A DNA stretch of 6,581 bases from Opitutia bacterium UBA953. Lineage in GTDB: Bacteria > Verrucomicrobiota > Verrucomicrobiia > Opitutales > UBA953. The translations under genes and the position numbers were made by a program. Positions 6,301-6,581 of this stretch are shown here, piece by piece. The notes under the pieces were generated by a model that saw only the letters and a program-made list of their open reading frames with translations, was not told the origin of the DNA and did no database searches. Within the stretch, counting starts at the first letter, position 1. Each line of letters begins with the position of its first letter. The stretch lies in the NCBI GenBank assembly GCA_002293125.1, contig DBCR01000012.1, positions 24,910-31,490 of the forward strand. The letters are read 5' to 3'.

Positions 6301-6581
6301 TTCACGAAGAAACTACCCCCGCGCATGGTAATGGCGTTGCTCGCGGCGATACGGGTCGGTGATGGCGTAGCGGACGGGTTGTGGCCGAAATTGTTCCAGT
6401 TCAGCGAACCGTAGAAGAGCTTCAGGCCGGCCGTGCTCGCGAGGGTGGCGGAGTCGCGGAGTTCGAGCGTGCCACCGCGGACGACGGTCTCGCCGACGAA
6501 GGTCTGCGCGCCGGTGAGCGTGAGGGTATTGGCGCCGGACTTCGTGAAGGCGAGGTTCCCAGTGATGGCGCCGGCGAAGGT
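1..6581 (-). CDS. Giant PATR (autotransporter-associated beta strand repeat) surface protein, internal fragment
   Basis: The minus-strand frame whose first codon is bases 6581-6579 is open for 2193 codons with no stop, and leaves bases 1-2 as part of the next codon. The gene is therefore incomplete at both ends, and start, signal peptide, stop and C-terminal domain cannot be judged. The product is rich in Ala, Gly, Thr, Ser, Asn and Val. I saw no cysteine and only five tryptophans. About nine motifs of the form LTKSGAGTL.L.GANT..G...SAGTL are spread through it (residues 1-41, 653-687, 778-815, 894-927, 1367-1401, 1571-1616, 1756-1789, 1825-1862, 1948-1993). This is the hallmark of the PATR family (passenger-associated transport repeat). 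In characterised relatives the motif occurs in passenger domains of large type V secreted proteins and is predicted to form beta-solenoid rungs. Adhesion or cell-surface display is the likely role, but nothing here identifies a ligand or an enzyme activity. The missing C-terminus could be an autotransporter barrel, a PEP-CTERM type anchor, or something else. Family membership is firm; function is not. Confidence 0.93.
363..740 (-). repeat. Duplicated PATR-plus-spacer module, second copy
   Basis: Residues 1948-2073. It starts with PATR motif 9, GFVKTGAGTVILSGANTYTD (603-740), followed by ISAGTLNASAGALASTSG, LAATLALDATATASISAA, GAVTNAGTTADALNFTASTG and LSSLAGAGKTRFGAAADI. Phrase by phrase it matches the module at 1500-1871, with an offset of about 1131-1137 bp. 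It leads directly into the 87 bp array. Confidence 0.85.
603..740 (-). repeat. PATR motif 9
   Basis: Residues 1948-1993. GFVKTGAGTVILSGANTYTD is followed by ATTISAGTLNASAGAL and SGITVNG. It is a full consensus motif, with the usual L-T-K changed to F-V-K, and the counterpart of motif 6. Confidence 0.92.
741..998 (-). other. LGTGPVTLQGN-type PATR spacer
   Basis: Residues 1862-1947. LGTGPVTLQGNNAQLTLADG is followed by ITVANAMLLTSTGGLQPRTV, YAGPITNSSANTSSLTLTFS and GTLTISGNISGKG. It plays the same role as the spacer at 4251-4496, joining two PATR motifs. The base composition of part of this segment is lower in GC than the rest (see findings). Confidence 0.65.
996..1109 (-). repeat. PATR motif 8
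   Basis: Residues 1825-1862. LTKSAAGTLTLATANSFDGG leads to VAIAANGGTVIVGHDNAL. The final GHDNALGTG is typical of PATR motifs followed by an LGTG spacer. The short stretch before it (1110-1214) holds SLGAGAIANSGILEISR and LSFANVISGTGS, a regular inter-motif pair of strands. Confidence 0.88.
1215..1316 (-). repeat. PATR motif 7
   Basis: Residues 1756-1789. LTKSGAGTLILTGANTFGG leads to ITISAGKLQIGAGS. It is a complete and nearly ideal family motif. Confidence 0.93.
1317..1499 (-). other. Thr/Ala-rich short-strand spacer
   Basis: Residues 1695-1755. Short alternating strands TTTVAGVATVTTLTSGTLNA, ATVTTLNGGDIALG and LTVSAGTFGGVISGANG lead into PATR motif 7. The VTTLTSGTLNANG and VTTLNGGDIALG phrases look like two weakly matching rungs of roughly 14 residues, similar in size to the half-units of the array at 1-377. 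Confidence 0.5.
1500..1871 (-). repeat. Duplicated PATR-plus-spacer module, first copy
   Basis: Residues 1571-1694. It starts with PATR motif 6, AVTKSGTGTWALTGANTYTG (1734-1871), followed by VSAGTLTAASGALAGTSG, a strand LAATLALNA-like segment, NVGAVTNANATDANALNF, and LASLSGAGKTTFGSAA. The same series of phrases in the same order recurs at 363-740. The T-G-T-W-A-L-T-G-A-N-T-Y-T-G core is the closest PATR match in the window. Confidence 0.85.
1734..1871 (-). repeat. PATR motif 6
   Basis: Residues 1571-1616. AVTKSGTGTWALTGANTYTG is followed by ATLVSAGTLTAASGAL and SGITVNG. It is a full consensus motif with the extra ITVNG strand that usually follows. Confidence 0.92.
1872..2378 (-). other. Spacer with VDNNGSG, NGYSLSI and FNPTT phrases
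   Basis: Residues 1402-1570. It passes from a Gly/Ser-rich strand (IVISGGTGSVLQVTN) to TFYVDNNGSGTNGVVLLNG, then VTGANGYSLSIANLRG, STTFNPTTAALVLGNLTG, and NTWILGGTNTGNSVTGVISN just before PATR motif 6. I recall this sequence of phrases (NGY.L.I, then TTFNPTTA.L, then G...GN.V.GVIS) as a frequent conserved spacer in PATR giants. Confidence 0.6.
2379..2483 (-). repeat. PATR motif 5
   Basis: Residues 1367-1401. GLTKTGANTLTIAGTAAYAG leads to TTVSAGTLVLSSSS. It is a good consensus match and is followed by a serine run. The 84 bases before it (2484-2567) encode a linker, NGSATGNLTTATFASG and on, that joins it to the SGGTVTV array. Confidence 0.88.
2568..2987 (-). repeat. Degenerate SGGTVTV array, about 28-33 residues per unit
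   Basis: Residues 1199-1338. Successive units begin TATFAFDTGTLDANDLLLGY, TATMTLSGTGASTF, TGTLNISGGTVTVAGNAG, AGTLNLTGGTLTVTGDI and AVLTLDGGTLDLSGNDIGG. Each has the form [ATV].[TL].L..GGT[VL].[VL].G followed by a Ser/Thr/Gly/Ala-rich loop. This gives about five rungs with 28-33 residue spacing. The units are diverged at the DNA level, so the array is old or held together by structure alone. Confidence 0.75.
2988..3584 (-). other. Long PATR-free beta-rich region
   Basis: Residues 1000-1198. Strand-turn phrases recur: LTVDMTALGSFTVNAGAAG, IFRLGEQTSGTNGGAA, LKLGSGTNVLNANTITIGAA, GVIVFNGITGSVKVRSLND, and ADLRFDVMQLAQRTG. The order (LKLG, then NTITIG, then G.I.FNG..G...R, then RAN) resembles segments I recall from planctomycetal and verrucomicrobial passenger proteins. 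No catalytic, metal-binding or nucleotide-binding motif was recognised. About 600 bases pass without a PATR motif. Confidence 0.5.
3585..3800 (-). other. FDQTIGG-type spacer
   Basis: Residues 928-999. The segment runs ATIVLGNASTATAATPTATL, then LTFDQTIGGIASG, then IVRIGTGRTLTTTGTN. Q-T-I-G-G-[LI] followed by V..G.G..L is a standard strand pair after a PATR motif in this family. Confidence 0.6.
3801..3902 (-). repeat. PATR motif 4 (variant)
   Basis: Residues 894-927. LGVTKGGLGTLTFTNTTSL leads to GNILVVAGKVVGS. The S of K-S-G is G here and the turn is N-T-T-S-L-N, so it is a divergent copy, but strand order and spacing are kept. Confidence 0.78.
3903..4136 (-). other. Short spacer with GGFNLDL strand
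   Basis: Residues 816-893. It includes ITINAGAGLDLGGFNLDL, then TVTSSGFITNSAS and a Ser/Thr-rich run ending LADNYLGNAASK. The phrase G-L-D-L-G-G-F/N is common straight after a PATR closing strand. I saw no internal duplication. Confidence 0.5.
4137..4250 (-). repeat. PATR motif 3
   Basis: Residues 778-815. It opens ALTKSGAGVLVLSSTASSL and closes with VANGILKLGATGA. The opening strand is a near-perfect consensus; the SSTASSLGG turn replaces GANTYTG. Confidence 0.85.
4251..4496 (-). other. LGTGTLTIGNG-type PATR spacer
   Basis: Residues 696-777. It opens PLGTGTLTIGNGTSLLSDG, continues with SVANAVTVNGDFTFGG and VNLGASGRTIAVTSP, and ends just before the next PATR motif. This series (LGTGTL, then A.AVT.NGD.TFGG, then G.VNLG...RTI.V) is the classic spacer linking neighbouring PATR motifs. 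Each phrase is one beta strand plus a turn. Confidence 0.7.
4521..4625 (-). repeat. PATR motif 2 (variant)
   Basis: Residues 653-687. The opening LTKAGNGILALS and closing LSAGGLMLGAGS match the family, but the middle (AAESTFTTGV) replaces the usual GANTYTGAT turn. It is a recognisable but drifted copy. Confidence 0.75.
4626..5072 (-). other. Spacer module between GMVL repeats and PATR motif 2
   Basis: Residues 504-652, beginning VSTLSFYAVPGDLTVQNSTL and continuing through a beta-rich stretch containing TPTISAGSATLALLQF and GLAEVGLNISATISQ. I recall modules with FYGV.GDLTI...TLTMG and PIGLNISAPI just before a PATR motif in verrucomicrobial proteins. The order here is the same, so this looks like a standard passenger segment and not a separate domain with its own activity. 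Confidence 0.55.
5073..5234 (-). repeat. 54-residue GMVL/NYP tandem repeat, second copy
   Basis: Residues 450-503, from AVVTLPTTAGLYAGMVL to SAQSAQAL. It shares ANYPxGTTIVSVDSATQVTL with the first copy. At the DNA level a stretch of 29 bases is identical (5131-5159 and 5308-5336), including synonymous positions, which suggests a fairly recent duplication or gene conversion. The flanks of the two copies (TNLSDALTQ against TATSAQSAQ) have diverged. Confidence 0.85.
5250..5411 (-). repeat. 54-residue GMVL/NYP tandem repeat, first copy
   Basis: Residues 391-444, from AVVTMTSTTGLTSGMVL to DALTQSL. The centre reads NANYPAGTTIVSVDSATQV followed by TLSNAST. The pattern G-M-V-L...N-Y-P-x-G-T-T-I-x-x-V...T-L-S is a small beta-rich unit that I recall from large adhesins and some phage tail proteins, usually as GM.V.G.GIP.GT.V. 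The following copy starts 177 bp away. Confidence 0.85.
5478..5600 (-). repeat. Degenerate PATR-like motif
   Basis: Residues 328-368. The segment has the strand-turn-strand rhythm of PATR (GGATLSLRP, then NNTYSGGTFANAGTLNLQGS) but lacks the LTK.G.G opening. The second half, with Y-S-G-G-T and A-G-T-L-N-L, matches the closing half of the family consensus. I call it a decayed or variant copy. Confidence 0.6.
5601..6458 (-). other. PATR-free spacer ending in an IGGWA-type block
   Basis: Residues 42-327. The first part (to about residue 187) is Asn/Gly/Ser rich, contains SLNWNNFG and ISGWSTNN, and has no clear internal repeat. The second part (5601-6020, residues 188-327) opens with LADNLIGGWAVADGSTFASY and runs through a thinly repetitive beta-rich stretch to LYFYVNGSTVVIEPALVG. 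An IGGWA...FA.Y block is something I recall as common between PATR motifs of verrucomicrobial and planctomycetal proteins. Three of the five tryptophans lie here, so this segment is the least low-complexity part of the fragment. No enzyme motif was recognised. Confidence 0.6.
6459..6581 (-). repeat. PATR motif 1
   Basis: Residues 1-41 of the visible protein. The core FTKSGANTLTLTGAQTFVG is followed by a beta strand ending in GGTLEL. It fits the PATR consensus well, including the K-S-G turn and the closing G-T-L strand. Because it sits at the window edge, the upstream start of the motif's solenoid rung may lie outside. Confidence 0.88.

Noticed and set aside
4641..6362. 573-codon plus-strand reading frame
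   Set aside because: It is antisense to the continuous PATR frame. Its product is an Arg/Gly/Asp-rich run without recognisable domains, with no convincing ribosome binding site. The repeats and family motifs all read on the minus strand.

Overview
The window holds one thing: an internal slice of a giant gene on the minus strand. Reading the reverse complement from base 6581, every codon down to base 3 is sense (2193 codons, no stop) and the frame runs off both edges. Start codon, ribosome binding site, signal peptide, stop codon and any C-terminal anchor or barrel all lie outside. There is no intergenic DNA, RNA gene, mobile element, CRISPR array, promoter or terminator that I can support.

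The protein is a very long, low-complexity, repeat-built surface or secreted protein rich in Ala, Gly, Thr, Ser, Asn and Val. No cysteine was seen in the visible part. It carries about nine good copies, plus one degenerate copy, of the passenger-associated transport repeat (PATR, 'autotransporter-associated beta strand repeat'), whose core reads LTKSGAGTLILTGANTF...ISAGKLQIG. Between these lie spacer modules of the kind usually found with PATR: an IGGWA-type block, LGTGTLTIGNG-type blocks, SGGTVTV arrays, and GMVL..NYP.GTTI..V repeats. Such proteins are predicted to fold as long right-handed beta-solenoids displayed on or released from the cell.

Layout in protein order (high to low coordinates): a PATR motif (6459-6581); a region ending in the IGGWA block (5601-6458); a degenerate PATR (5478-5600); two tandem 54-residue repeats (5073-5411); a conserved-looking spacer (4626-5072); three PATR motifs with spacers (3801-4625); a long PATR-free stretch with a SGGTVTV array (2568-3800); PATR motifs at 2379-2483, 1734-1871, 1215-1316, 996-1109 and 603-740, two of which sit in a duplicated module of about 125 residues; and finally a 29-residue (87 bp) tandem repeat array (1-377) that continues past the window edge.

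The DNA is GC-rich, with codons mostly ending in C or G. The module mix resembles giant PATR proteins that I recall from Verrucomicrobiota (for example Opitutaceae) and Planctomycetota. That assignment is inference from memory, not a search. No new multi-gene system is visible; the interest lies in how the protein was built by nested duplication.
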